Shown here: positions 8,024 through 15,929 of the stretch, piece by piece
Position numbering within the stretch: the first letter of the stretch is position 1
Layout of the letters: each line of letters starts with the position of its first letter
NCBI GenBank assembly: GCA_945861155.1
Contig: CAMATN010000009.1
Location: forward strand, 1 to 62,705
Direction: 5' to 3'
Source: Rhizobium sp. Q54
GTDB taxonomy: Bacteria; Pseudomonadota; Alphaproteobacteria; ATCC43930; CGMCC-115725
DNA length: 62,705 bases
The notes under the pieces: model-generated
Seen by the model: the letters and a program-made list of their open reading frames with translations, nothing else
What the model was told of the DNA's origin: nothing
The model's database searches: none
Translations under genes and position numbers: made by a program

Positions 8024-8809
8024 ATGGCGGCGACATTGCGCAACGCCGCGCGCGAGCGGCTCGATGCCGGCGAGTTGGCGCTCGGGGTCATCCTGCGCCA
8101 GGCGCGCACGGTCGACATCGCGCCGATCATGAAATCGTGCGGGTTCGACTGGCTGTTTCTCGACCTCGAGCACAATTCGATGGACCTCGACACCGCGGTG
8201 CAGATCGCGGTCGCCGCGCTCGGCGCCGGCATCGCCCCGATCGCGCGGGTGCCGGCCGGGCAGCTGTGGCTGGCGACCCGGTTCCTCGACGGAGGCGGGC
8301 TCGGCATCGTCGTGCCGCATGTCGATACGCCGCAAGAGGCGCACCGCATCGCCCAGGCGCTGCGTTACCCGCCGCTCGGGCACCGCTCGGTCGCGGGCGG
8401 CTTGCCGCATCTGGGCTACGCCCCGGCCGGGCTCGCCGAGACCTGTACCGCGATCAATGCCGCGACCTTGGTCATCGTCATGCTGGAAACCCCGGCCGCG
8501 ATCGGCAACGCCGCGGCGATCGCCGCCGTGCCCGGCATCGACTCGCTGTTGATCGGCACCAACGATCTGGCGATGGAATTGGGCATACCGGGCAGCTTCG
8601 CCGACGAGCGCATCGTCGCCGCCTATCAGAACGTCTGCGATGCCTGCCGGGCATATGGCAAATCGGCTGGCGTCGGCGGCATCGCCGACGAGGCGCTGCT
8701 GCGCCGCTATATCAGGATGGGCGTGCGCGTCGTGCTGCCGGGCAGCGATCTCAGCTTCATGATGGCCGCCGCGACCGAGCGGGCGGCGGCGATGCGCGCC
8801 TGCCTGTGA
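8024..8809 (+). CDS. HpcH/HpaI aldolase family protein (class II, 2-keto-3-deoxy acid type)
   Basis: 261 residues from ATG 8024, preceded by GAGGGAG. Class II pyruvate aldolase landmarks are FLDLEHNSMD (metal-ligand region), PIARVP, GIVVPHVDTPQEA with the conserved substrate-binding segment, MLETPAAI with the metal-binding Glu, and GTNDLAMELG (IGxxDL motif). These enzymes split 2-keto-3-deoxy or 4-hydroxy-2-oxo acids to pyruvate plus an aldehyde. It lies 35 bases after gmhA on the same strand. Given the enolase-superfamily dehydratase 4 kb upstream, a sugar-acid role (RhmA- or GarL-like) is possible, though the two are not in one operon. Confidence 0.88.
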   Translation: MAATLRNAARERLDAGELALGVILRQARTVDIAPIMKSCGFDWLFLDLEHNSMDLDTAVQIAVAALGAGIAPIARVPAGQLWLATRFLDGGGLGIVVPHVDTPQEAHRIAQALRYPPLGHRSVAGGLPHLGYAPAGLAETCTAINAATLVIVMLETPAAIGNAAAIAAVPGIDSLLIGTNDLAMELGIPGSFADERIVAAYQNVCDACRAYGKSAGVGGIADEALLRRYIRMGVRVVLPGSDLSFMMAAATERAAAMRACL

Positions 8810-8834
8810 GGAGGAGCGCAGCCAGACTCCTGAG

Positions 8835-8959
8835 CGCCGTCACGGCGCCGTGACGGCGTAGGGCGGAAAAGCGAAGCGCATTCCGCCGATCCGCGGTCGC
8901 GACGGCGCCGTCTCGGATGCATCCGGCTTGGCGGAATGCGCTTCGCTTTTCCGCCCTAC
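8835..8959. repeat. compound palindromic intergenic element, family C
   Basis: A perfect 24-base palindrome lies at 8835-8858 (CGCCGTCACGGC and its complement). It touches a 30-base perfect inverted repeat with arms at 8858-8887 and 8930-8959, beginning GTAGGGCGGAAAAGCG. One arm reappears almost unchanged at 19646-19675. The element separates the convergent aldolase and TPR genes and could form a very stable cruciform or hairpin. Confidence 0.9.
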
Positions 8960-8983
8960 ATCCTCCCCTTGCGCTACCCCCGC

Positions 8984-10567
8984 CTACTTCATCGCGAGAT
9001 AATCGCGCGCCTTCGCCAGTTCCGGGCGCGGATCGGCCGAGCCCGCCAGCTCGACGAGACGGGTGTAATGAAGTCGCGCCTTATCCTTGCTGCCGGCCTG
9101 GGCCGCAGCCTGGCCAGCCCCCCAATAGCCGCGGAACCGGTTGGGATCGCGCGTCTGCGACGCTTCGTATTCGACGAGCGCCTCGGCCGGCCTCCCATTC
9201 TCCAGCAGCATGTCGCCGAGCAACTCGCGCGCCGGAATGAGACGGCCGGGGCTGACGGGGTGCTTTTCGGTCTTGTCCTCGATATCGGCGGCGGCGCGCA
9301 TCATGGTCAGCCCGCGGTCGCGCTCGCCCTTGGCAAAGACGATCCACGAATCGGCGGCGCCGCGCTGAACCTCGACCTCGGTCGCCCAGTAGTCGTTCTT
9401 CGCGGCCTTCAGCGCGTCGCCGATATGGTGCAGGTGAACGAGGTCCTTTTCCGCCGCCGCCGCATCGCCGCTGCGCGCCGCGCCCAGCGCGCGGGCGAAA
9501 TAGCGCATCGCCTGGGTGTACGGCAAGCTGCCCTTGTCCGGGTCGTCGAGCTTAGCCGCCTCCTGCCACATGCCGCGTTCGATCGCGTAGCGCGCCGGGA
9601 TTGCGGCGCGGGCGTAGGCGCTGCCGATCGCGGTCGCGCCCTCCCCGACCACCTGTCGGGCCTCGTCGATTGCGGCCGCGGCATCCTTGTCGCGGGCCAG
9701 CTGGAGCGAGGCATAGACGAGATAGTCCAGGGCATGCAGCTTGTCCGATCGCTCGGCCTCGCCCTGCGCGGCATTGGCCGCTCGCCGGTTGGTGGCGGCC
9801 GATTCCTGCCACAACCCGACGCGGGTGAAGATGTGCGACGGCATGTGCAGCGCGTGCGGCGCCGATGGCGCGATATCGGCATAGCCCTTGGCCGCCGGCA
9901 GGCCCTTGTCGGCGAGCGCCGGGTAGTCGTAGGCGTGGATCAGATAGTGCGCCGCGCCGGGATGGTTCGGGTGCTTCTTGAATTGCAACTCGAGGACCGC
10001 GGCGCCCTGCAACGCCCGCGCGAAGGTCTTGTCGGCCGGCGGCTGGCTCGACACGAGATAGATCGCCGAGAAGATCTGGGTCTCGTCATCGGGGTACTGT
10101 TGCGCCAGCTTCTCGAACGCGTCGGCTAGCGAGCGCAGCCTTGCCGGGTGCGGCCGCTCGGCGAAACGGTCGTAATAGCCGGCGATCGCCTCGATATAGC
10201 CGCGTTCGCGCTCGGTCTTGGCGCCGGTCGCGCGGGCCTGCGCGATGGCCTCCTGGGCGCGCTTTGCGCCGTCCGGGTTGGCGCCGGTGGCGTAGGGGTT
10301 GCCGATCGCGATCGTCGCGATGCCCCAGGCCGCGATCGCGCAGGAGGGATCGCGCTGCAGGACGTCGCGAAACGCCTTGTCGCCCTCGCCCCACCAGAAC
10401 GAATGGAGCATCGCGACGGCGCGCTGCAGATGCGGCTGCACCGCCTCGCTGCAGGAATTGGTGAACGCGACGCTGCCGAGTTTTTCGGCGGGTTGCGCCG
10501 ACGCAGCCGATGCGGCGGCTACAACAGACGCGAGCGCGAATGCGCTGCGAGCGATCAAGCGCGACAT
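8984..10567 (-). CDS. exported TPR-containing protein
   Basis: 527 residues. The N-terminus MSRLIARSAFALASVVAAASAASAQ is a Sec-type signal peptide ending at an AxA site, so the protein is probably periplasmic. The mature part is alpha-helical with degenerate TPR-like repeats: MLHSFWWGEGDKAF near residue 54, then HMPSHIFTRVGLWQESA and, near the C-terminus, ARELLGDMLLENGRPAEALVEYEAS. Conserved His/Trp segments such as HYLIHAYDYP suggest a specific family, but I cannot assign a function. It is monocistronic and divergent from the acyl-CoA dehydrogenase; 191 bases between them must hold both promoters. Confidence 0.8.
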   Translation of the reverse strand: MSRLIARSAFALASVVAAASAASAQPAEKLGSVAFTNSCSEAVQPHLQRAVAMLHSFWWGEGDKAFRDVLQRDPSCAIAAWGIATIAIGNPYATGANPDGAKRAQEAIAQARATGAKTERERGYIEAIAGYYDRFAERPHPARLRSLADAFEKLAQQYPDDETQIFSAIYLVSSQPPADKTFARALQGAAVLELQFKKHPNHPGAAHYLIHAYDYPALADKGLPAAKGYADIAPSAPHALHMPSHIFTRVGLWQESAATNRRAANAAQGEAERSDKLHALDYLVYASLQLARDKDAAAAIDEARQVVGEGATAIGSAYARAAIPARYAIERGMWQEAAKLDDPDKGSLPYTQAMRYFARALGAARSGDAAAAEKDLVHLHHIGDALKAAKNDYWATEVEVQRGAADSWIVFAKGERDRGLTMMRAAADIEDKTEKHPVSPGRLIPARELLGDMLLENGRPAEALVEYEASQTRDPNRFRGYWGAGQAAAQAGSKDKARLHYTRLVELAGSADPRPELAKARDYLAMK

Positions 10568-10758
10568 GACGCCCCTCCCCAGTCAGTAAGTTCGCGAGCC
10601 ACATTTTCCCCCGACGGTGTGTCGCGGTAGCTCGGAGGATCATTAAACCAGAATCTGCAAATTTGACCACACGGCATCACGACCGGGGTCCAGTGTCGCG
10701 TGCTTGACCGTCCTGCGGGCCTGCTCGACGATGCGCCGTATCAGGTGTGGAGCCGAGC

Positions 10759-11961
10759 ATGGATTTCACTATTCCCGACGAACTTCTTGAATTGAAGGAG
10801 CGCACCGAGCGCTTTGTGCGGGACGAGATCCTGCCGCGCGAGAATGACAAGCGGCAGGGCGCGCACGGGCCGAGCGAGGCGTTCCGGCTCGAGCTGGTGG
10901 CGTTGGCCAAGCGGGCGGGGCTGGTCTCGCCGCATGTGGCACGCGAATGGGGCGGGCTCGGGCTCGACCATCGCGGCAAGGCGGTCGTCTTCGAGGCGGC
11001 CGGCTATGCCCCGCTGGCGACGATCGCGATGAACATCTTCGCGCCGGACGAAGCCAACATGCATTTGTTGGAGCAGGTCGCCGACGAGCGCCAGCAGGAG
11101 GAATTTCTGCGGCCGCTCGCCTCGGGCGCGATCCGCTCGTGCTTCATGATGACCGAGCCCGCGCCCGGCGCCGGCGCCGACCCCGCGATGCTGCTGACCG
11201 CGGCGCGGCGCGCCAGCAACGAAGCCGGCGCCGATTTCGTCATCGACGGGACCAAATGGCTGATCACCGGCGCGGTCGGCGCGCGCTTTGCGATCATCAT
11301 GGCGCGGACCGAGAGCGACCCGCTCGGGCCGGCCGGCGCGACGATGTTCCTGGCGCCGATGGACGCCCCCGGCATTCATATCGAGCGGGTGCTCGACACG
11401 CTGGACACTTACATGACCGGCGGCCATGCGGTGGTGCGGCTCGACGGGCTGCGGGTGCCCGAGACCGCGGTGCTCGGCAAGGTCGGGCAGGGGTTTCGCT
11501 ATGCCCAGGTGCGGCTCGCCCCGGCGCGGCTGACGCATTGCATGCGCTGGCTCGGCGCGGCGCGGCGGGCGCACGACATCGCCACCGATTACGCCCGCCG
11601 CCGCACCGCGTTCGGCAAGCCGCTCGGCGAGCACGAGGGGGTCGGCTTCATGCTCGCCGACAACGAGATGGACATCCACACCTGCCGAATGGTGATCTGG
11701 CACGCCGCCTGGGTGCTCGACCAGGGCGAGCGCGGCCGCCACGAATCGAGCATGGCCAAGGTGATCTGCTCGGAAGCCATCTGGCGCGTCGTCGACCGCA
11801 GCATGCAGGTCTTGGGCGGGCTCGGCATCACCGACGACACGATCGTTGCGCGCCTCTTTCGCGAGGTCCGCCCGTTCCGCATCTACGACGGCCCCTCCGA
11901 AGTCCACCGCTGGTCGATCGCCCAGCGCGTCTTGCGCGGCGGCGGCGCCGTCGCTTCTTAA
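10759..11961 (+). CDS. acyl-CoA dehydrogenase
   Basis: 400 residues. The N-terminal helical domain begins MDFTIPDELLELKERTERFV. FAD-contact segments MMTEPAPGAGADP and KWLITGAVGA are in the middle domain. The C-terminal domain has YARRRTAFGKPLGEHEGV and MQVLGGLGITDD, and ends YDGPSEVHRWSIAQRVL where ACADs bind FAD. ATG 10759 has GGAG nearby; GTG 10747 is an alternative adding four residues. The family oxidises acyl-CoA thioesters to 2-enoyl-CoA, passing electrons to ETF. The gene stands alone, so chain length or branched substrate cannot be told. Confidence 0.93.
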   Translation: MDFTIPDELLELKERTERFVRDEILPRENDKRQGAHGPSEAFRLELVALAKRAGLVSPHVAREWGGLGLDHRGKAVVFEAAGYAPLATIAMNIFAPDEANMHLLEQVADERQQEEFLRPLASGAIRSCFMMTEPAPGAGADPAMLLTAARRASNEAGADFVIDGTKWLITGAVGARFAIIMARTESDPLGPAGATMFLAPMDAPGIHIERVLDTLDTYMTGGHAVVRLDGLRVPETAVLGKVGQGFRYAQVRLAPARLTHCMRWLGAARRAHDIATDYARRRTAFGKPLGEHEGVGFMLADNEMDIHTCRMVIWHAAWVLDQGERGRHESSMAKVICSEAIWRVVDRSMQVLGGLGITDDTIVARLFREVRPFRIYDGPSEVHRWSIAQRVLRGGGAVAS

Positions 11962-12006
11962 GCTCAAGTATTCCGATTCTGACAGTCGATCTTTTTAAGA
12001 AAATCT

Positions 12007-12129
12007 CGTCATTGCGAGCCCACGGGTCGGCGCTTCGCGCCGCCCGAGGACAGGCTCCGCGAAGCAATCTCGGGCCGCAGAGACCTCCCGGCACGGGATT
12101 GCTGCGTCGCTGCGCTCCTCGCAATGACG
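12007..12129. repeat. palindromic intergenic repeat, family D
   Basis: Inverted ends CGTCATTGCGAG (12007-12018) and CTCGCAATGACG (12118-12129) are perfect complements. The internal part is GC-rich with GCGAAGCAATCTCGGG, a sequence type frequent between genes in alphaproteobacteria. It occupies most of the 295-base stretch after the acyl-CoA dehydrogenase, which holds no other convincing feature. Confidence 0.75.
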
Positions 12130-12256
12130 GCGAAAAGAAGCAGCCGTTTGAACCACAACACCGATGGCGGGAACCAGACCCGGTCCGCGCTGGTTATCCA
12201 TGCGCTGAGTGCCTCGCTCCAGGAGCGGGGACATGTTCTGGGAGCCGGGCTTCAAC

Positions 12257-12346
12257 ATGAAAAAGATAATTCTGAGCGTCACCTCGGTCGTGTTCGGAAC
12301 CATGGCGTATGTCATGGTCGGAATTGCGCTGGCGAGCGTGAGCTGA
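12257..12346 (+). CDS. possible 29-residue hydrophobic micropeptide
   Basis: ATG 12257 to TGA 12344-12346. The peptide starts MKKIILSVTSVVF and continues GTMAYVMVGIALASVS, giving two lysines then one membrane-spanning or signal-like stretch, the shape of small membrane proteins. The upstream sequence has CCGGGC and no good Shine-Dalgarno site within ten bases; GGAGCGGGG lies further away. It is short enough to occur by chance. Amino-acid pattern supports it, ribosome-site evidence does not. Confidence 0.35.
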   Translation: MKKIILSVTSVVFGTMAYVMVGIALASVS

Positions 12347-12380
12347 CGAAACTGTAGGAACCCGTTGTAACGAGCCCGCC

Positions 12381-12410
12381 TTGACAGCGTCGCGGGTGCC
12401 CTCCTAAAAA
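12381..12410 (+). promoter_or_regulatory. sigma-70-type promoter of the tRNA-Val gene
   Basis: A perfect -35 box TTGACA at 12381-12386 is followed after 18 bases by TAAAAA at 12405-12410. The tRNA starts 30 bases downstream of the -10 box. Position and quality fit a stable-RNA promoter. Confidence 0.65.
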
Positions 12411-12439
12411 TGCGGCCATCCGGGACCCGGTCCCGGGGC

Positions 12440-12514
12440 GGGCGCGTAGCTCAGCGGGAGAGCACTGTCTTCACACGGCAGGGGTCGTTGGTTCAATCCC
12501 AACCGCGCCCACCA
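12440..12514 (+). tRNA. tRNA-Val (anticodon CAC)
   Basis: 75 bases including an encoded CCA. The acceptor stem GGGCGCG pairs with CGCGCCC. The D-arm is GCTC/GAGC. The anticodon arm CTGTC-TTCACAC-GGCAG places CAC at positions 34-36, reading GUG codons. The T-arm is GTTGG-TTCAATC-CCAAC, and the discriminator base is A followed by CCA at 12512-12514. All stems are intact. No integrase or duplicated 3' end follows it, so it is not visibly an island attachment site. Confidence 0.97.
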
Positions 12515-12529
12515 CGCCCCGGCCCCGGT

Positions 12530-12820
12530 CTACGCCGCTAGATTGGCGCGGGCGATCTCTTCCCACTCGGCGTCGAGCGTGGCGGTTGACGGGGTCTTGC
12601 CGGCGCGTTTGTACCAGCCGCCGGCATTCATCGCGTCGCCTTCGACCCGGTGCAGATAGGCGTGCGCCCAGGCGCCGTTCCCGTCATGGGCATCCTGGCA
12701 GCAGCGATGAGCCCGGTGCCAGTCGCCCTTGGCCTGCCACCACAGCGCCTGCGCCGGCAGACTGGTCCCGGCCGGTGGCGCGGCGCCGGCGAGCGATGAT
12801 TTGAACGCGTCGAACTGCAT
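12530..12820 (-). CDS. conserved hypothetical protein, small helical
   Basis: 96 residues from the ATG at 12820, which has AGGAGG about ten bases upstream; a longer frame from 12850 lacks that support. The sequence contains QALWWQAKGDWHRAHRCCQD, then WAHAYLHRVEGDAMNAGGWY, and looks like a compact all-helical domain with conserved Trp, His and Asp. No signal peptide or membrane span is present. Proteins of this type are common and uncharacterised in proteobacteria. The stop lies 16 bases from the tRNA-Val 3' end, convergent to it. Function unknown. Confidence 0.75.
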   Translation of the reverse strand: MQFDAFKSSLAGAAPPAGTSLPAQALWWQAKGDWHRAHRCCQDAHDGNGAWAHAYLHRVEGDAMNAGGWYKRAGKTPSTATLDAEWEEIARANLAA

Positions 12821-12871
12821 GGCGGTCCTCCTCGTGCTGGGTGGCAGCAATACTAGCGCAATTTCCTCCCG

Positions 12872-14188
12872 TCAGGCGAGCAGGCGATCGAGCCGGTCGC
12901 GCATCCGGTAATAGCCGCCGATCACCGGCAGAAACCATGGGTTGCCGGTATAGAGCGGGTGGTCAGGGAAATCGGGGGCGTCGAAGGCGCAGGGCGCGTT
13001 CGCCACCCCGGCGATCTTGCGCGCGGTCTGGGTCCCCAGATAGGTCATCATCGCGACCCCGCTGCCGTTGCATCCCAGACAGTAATGGAGCCCGCCCTCT
13101 TCCCCCATATGCGGCAGCGCATCGAGCGTGAAGGCGGTGTTGCCGGTCCAGCCATGCGTCACCCGCACACCCCGCAATTGCGGAAAGCGCTCGGTCATGT
13201 AGCCGTGCAGAACGCGGGCGCATAGTCGCGGGTCGGCCGGGGTGAAGCGGGCGCGGCCGCCGAACACCATGCGGGTGCCGTCGGGCGACATCCGGTAGTA
13301 GCACAGCACGCGCTTGGTATCCGAGATGCTGCGCCGCTTCGGGATCAGCGAATTGGCCAGATCGGGCGGCAAAGGCTCGGTCGCGATGATATGGCTGGCA
13401 ATCGGCACGATGCGGCGGCGCAACGCCGGGGTAATCGCGCCGGTATAGCCGTTGGTCGCGATCACGACGTCGCCCGCGGTCAGCGTGCCGCGGCTCGTGT
13501 CGACCCGCCATCCCGTTCCGTTGGCGGCGATCCGCTCCACCGAAGCCTCGGCGCAGACCGCGACGCCGCGACGCCGGCAGGCATCGAGCAGGCCCTTGTA
13601 ATAAAGCGCCGGATGCAGGCTCGCCGAGCGCTCGACGACCATGCCGCCGAAATAATAATCGCTGGCGATCTCGTCGCGCTGGCGCTCGCGCGGCACCATG
13701 TAGGCGCCCGATTGCGCATCGTCGTTGAGGCTGGCGACCCGCTTTTCCTGGTAGGCGTAATGCGCGCGCGTCCAGGCGCCGACGAACCGGCCGCGCTTCT
13801 GCCAGAAGCATTGGATCGCCTCGTCCTCGATCAGCCGCTCGATCAGCGAGAAGGCGTCGGATGCATCGGACAACAGGCGATGGGTGCGTTCCGGGTCGAC
13901 CGCGGCCGCGCGGCCGGAAAAACTCTTGCCGATATTGACGCCGCCGCTGACCGAGCCGCCATTGCGCGTGCTCGCGCCGATGCCGAGGGCGCCCTGTTCG
14001 AGGACCACCGAATCGACGCCGTGCCGCGAAAATTCCAGCGCCGCGGCGAGCCCGGCATAGCCCCCGCCGACGATCGCGACCCGCGCCGAGGCCGGCACCT
14101 CGACCAATTCCCCCGATGTAGGCCGATAGGCCTCCCACCAATACGGGACCGGCGCGAAATCGGGGTGAAAGATGTCGGCGGACGGCAT
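12872..14188 (-). CDS. FAD-dependent oxidoreductase (DAO family, PuuB-like)
   Basis: 438 residues. After the N-terminal FHPDFAPVPYWWEAY, typical of gamma-glutamylputrescine oxidase relatives, the dinucleotide-binding loop is AIVGGGYAGLAAALEFSRHG near residue 34. GIGASTRNGGSVSGG follows as the FAD-contacting segment, and ATNGYTG with the C-terminal CNGSGVAMMTYLG closes the FAD site. The family oxidises primary or secondary amines or D-amino acids using O2 or an electron acceptor. It lies 83 bases from the start-side neighbour's stop (MFS exporter), both on minus, and could be co-transcribed behind it. No polyamine genes are nearby, so the substrate stays open. Confidence 0.9.
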   Translation of the reverse strand: MPSADIFHPDFAPVPYWWEAYRPTSGELVEVPASARVAIVGGGYAGLAAALEFSRHGVDSVVLEQGALGIGASTRNGGSVSGGVNIGKSFSGRAAAVDPERTHRLLSDASDAFSLIERLIEDEAIQCFWQKRGRFVGAWTRAHYAYQEKRVASLNDDAQSGAYMVPRERQRDEIASDYYFGGMVVERSASLHPALYYKGLLDACRRRGVAVCAEASVERIAANGTGWRVDTSRGTLTAGDVVIATNGYTGAITPALRRRIVPIASHIIATEPLPPDLANSLIPKRRSISDTKRVLCYYRMSPDGTRMVFGGRARFTPADPRLCARVLHGYMTERFPQLRGVRVTHGWTGNTAFTLDALPHMGEEGGLHYCLGCNGSGVAMMTYLGTQTARKIAGVANAPCAFDAPDFPDHPLYTGNPWFLPVIGGYYRMRDRLDRLLA

Positions 14189-14271
14189 CGCGCATTGCTC
14201 CCGAGCCCGCGCATCCGCCGCGAGCGTGAACCTCCGGCGTCAATCTCGGGCAGCGTGGGCATTAGTTTAGA

Positions 14272-15810
14272 CTACAGTTTGCTCCCGCGCATATCCGCGC
14301 GGGAATTGTCTGAATTCGGTTCGTTGATCGGTCGGCCCAGCGAACGGATTCGGAAAAGCCATACCCCGGGCAGCATGACCAGCGCGGCGATCGCCATCGC
14401 CTGGAAACAAAAACTGTAGGCTTGCGCCGCCGCGATCTCGAACAGCTCAGGGGAAATCGCCCCGCTCGAGCTGCTCAAATCATTGTGGATGTCGATCATA
14501 TTGGCGTCGATCGTCGCGCGCAGCACCGCTGTCATCAGCGCCACGCCCGAGGCGCAACCGAGCTGTCGCAACAGGCTGTAGACCCCCGCGGCGTCGGTCC
14601 GCATTTCCGGGGCGAGCGTCGAAAAACCGACCGTGCTGAGGCATGTGATCAGCGCGCCGCCGCCGATCGCTTGCAGCGTGCTGCCGACGACGATCCACAT
14701 CAGCGCATCCGGCGGCTGGGCCTGCGCCAGCATCCACAGACCGGCCGCCGTCAGCCCGATGCCGAGAGTCAGCAGGATGCGGCCATCGATCTTTGCGATC
14801 AGCTGGCCGACCAGCAGCATCATCAGCATCGTCGCGACGGCGCGCGGAACCAGGGTCAGACCGGCTGTCGTCGCGCTAAATCCGAGCGGGCCTTGGCCCA
14901 GCGCCGGCACGAACACGATCACGACGAACAGCAACGCGCTCGTCGTGAAATTGTAAAAAGCGGCAAGCGCAAAATTGATGTCGGCGAACACGGCCGGCCG
15001 GAAAACGGTAAACCCGGTGCGCTGCGCCCGCATCGCGAGCGCGATGAAGGCGATCGCGGCGGTCGCGGCCTCGGCGAGCAGTTCGAGCGAATCGAGCCAG
15101 GATTGGCCGACGCTGCCCGTCAGGCAAACCTGCAACGCGCCGACGGCGATTGCGAGCAGCGCTATCCCGAGCATGTCGATGGGCAGATCGGCGCCGCGGT
15201 CGGTGTTCGGCAATGCGCGGCACATGCCCCATATCGCCAGAGCGCCGATCGGCAGGTTGATTGCGAAAACAAACCGCCACGACGACAGGTCGGTGATGAT
15301 GCCGCCGAGCGCCGGGCCGATGATCGGTCCGAGCATGATCGTCGCGCCCCATGCCGCCAGCATCCGGCCGTGTTTTTCTCGCGGATAGAGGTCGAGCAGG
15401 ATCGCCTGGGCCAGCGGGTGGATCACCCCGCCGCCGGCGCCCTGCAAAATGCGGAAAAAGATGATCGCCGCCGGCGAGGGTGCGAGCGAGCACAGCAACG
15501 ACGCGGCGACGAACGCGCCGACCGCGCCGGCGAACAAGGCCCGCGCCCCGAAGCGCCGGCGCAACCAGCCGGTCAGCGGAGCGACGATCGCCGTCGCGCA
15601 GAGATAGCTTGTGACGACCCAGGAGCTGATCACCATTCCGCCGCCCAGGTCGCGCTCGAGCTCGGGCAGCGCGACGTTGGCGATGGTGGCGTCGGCGGCC
15701 TGCATCGCTGACGCCACCATCAGCGCCATCGTGGCAAGCAGCCGCTCCGACCGGGCCAAAGGCATGGCGCGCGACGCGACGGCGCTCTCGCTTTCCGGCG
15801 GATCTGTCAC
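14272..15810 (-). CDS. DHA2-family MFS drug exporter (EmrB/QacA type)
   Basis: 512 residues and about 14 hydrophobic spans, as expected for the DHA2 subfamily. Motif C-like GAGGGVIHPLAQAILLD and the loop WLRRRFGARALF are visible in the N-terminal half; GPIIGPALGGIITD is the motif typical of this family. Start is GTG 15810; an internal ATG at 15765 is an alternative. DHA2 carriers export toxic organic compounds using the proton gradient, often with an EmrA-like adaptor, which is absent here. It is divergent from the PAS-like gene that starts near 15930. Confidence 0.92.
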   Translation of the reverse strand: MTDPPESESAVASRAMPLARSERLLATMALMVASAMQAADATIANVALPELERDLGGGMVISSWVVTSYLCATAIVAPLTGWLRRRFGARALFAGAVGAFVAASLLCSLAPSPAAIIFFRILQGAGGGVIHPLAQAILLDLYPREKHGRMLAAWGATIMLGPIIGPALGGIITDLSSWRFVFAINLPIGALAIWGMCRALPNTDRGADLPIDMLGIALLAIAVGALQVCLTGSVGQSWLDSLELLAEAATAAIAFIALAMRAQRTGFTVFRPAVFADINFALAAFYNFTTSALLFVVIVFVPALGQGPLGFSATTAGLTLVPRAVATMLMMLLVGQLIAKIDGRILLTLGIGLTAAGLWMLAQAQPPDALMWIVVGSTLQAIGGGALITCLSTVGFSTLAPEMRTDAAGVYSLLRQLGCASGVALMTAVLRATIDANMIDIHNDLSSSSGAISPELFEIAAAQAYSFCFQAMAIAALVMLPGVWLFRIRSLGRPINEPNSDNSRADMRGSKL

Positions 15811-15929
15811 CGTTCAGTCCCATCGCTCCGCGCCCGCGTCAACGCATTCTGAATTGGCCGGGTTTACCTAATCTTAAAGGCCGTCATCCTAGATTGCCCA
15901 GCCGCGTGTCAAACAAGGGGGTCGCGCGC

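Noticed and set aside
12440-12514. tRNA-Val as attachment site of a genomic island
   Set aside because: No integrase, no repeated tRNA 3' end and no change in composition follow.
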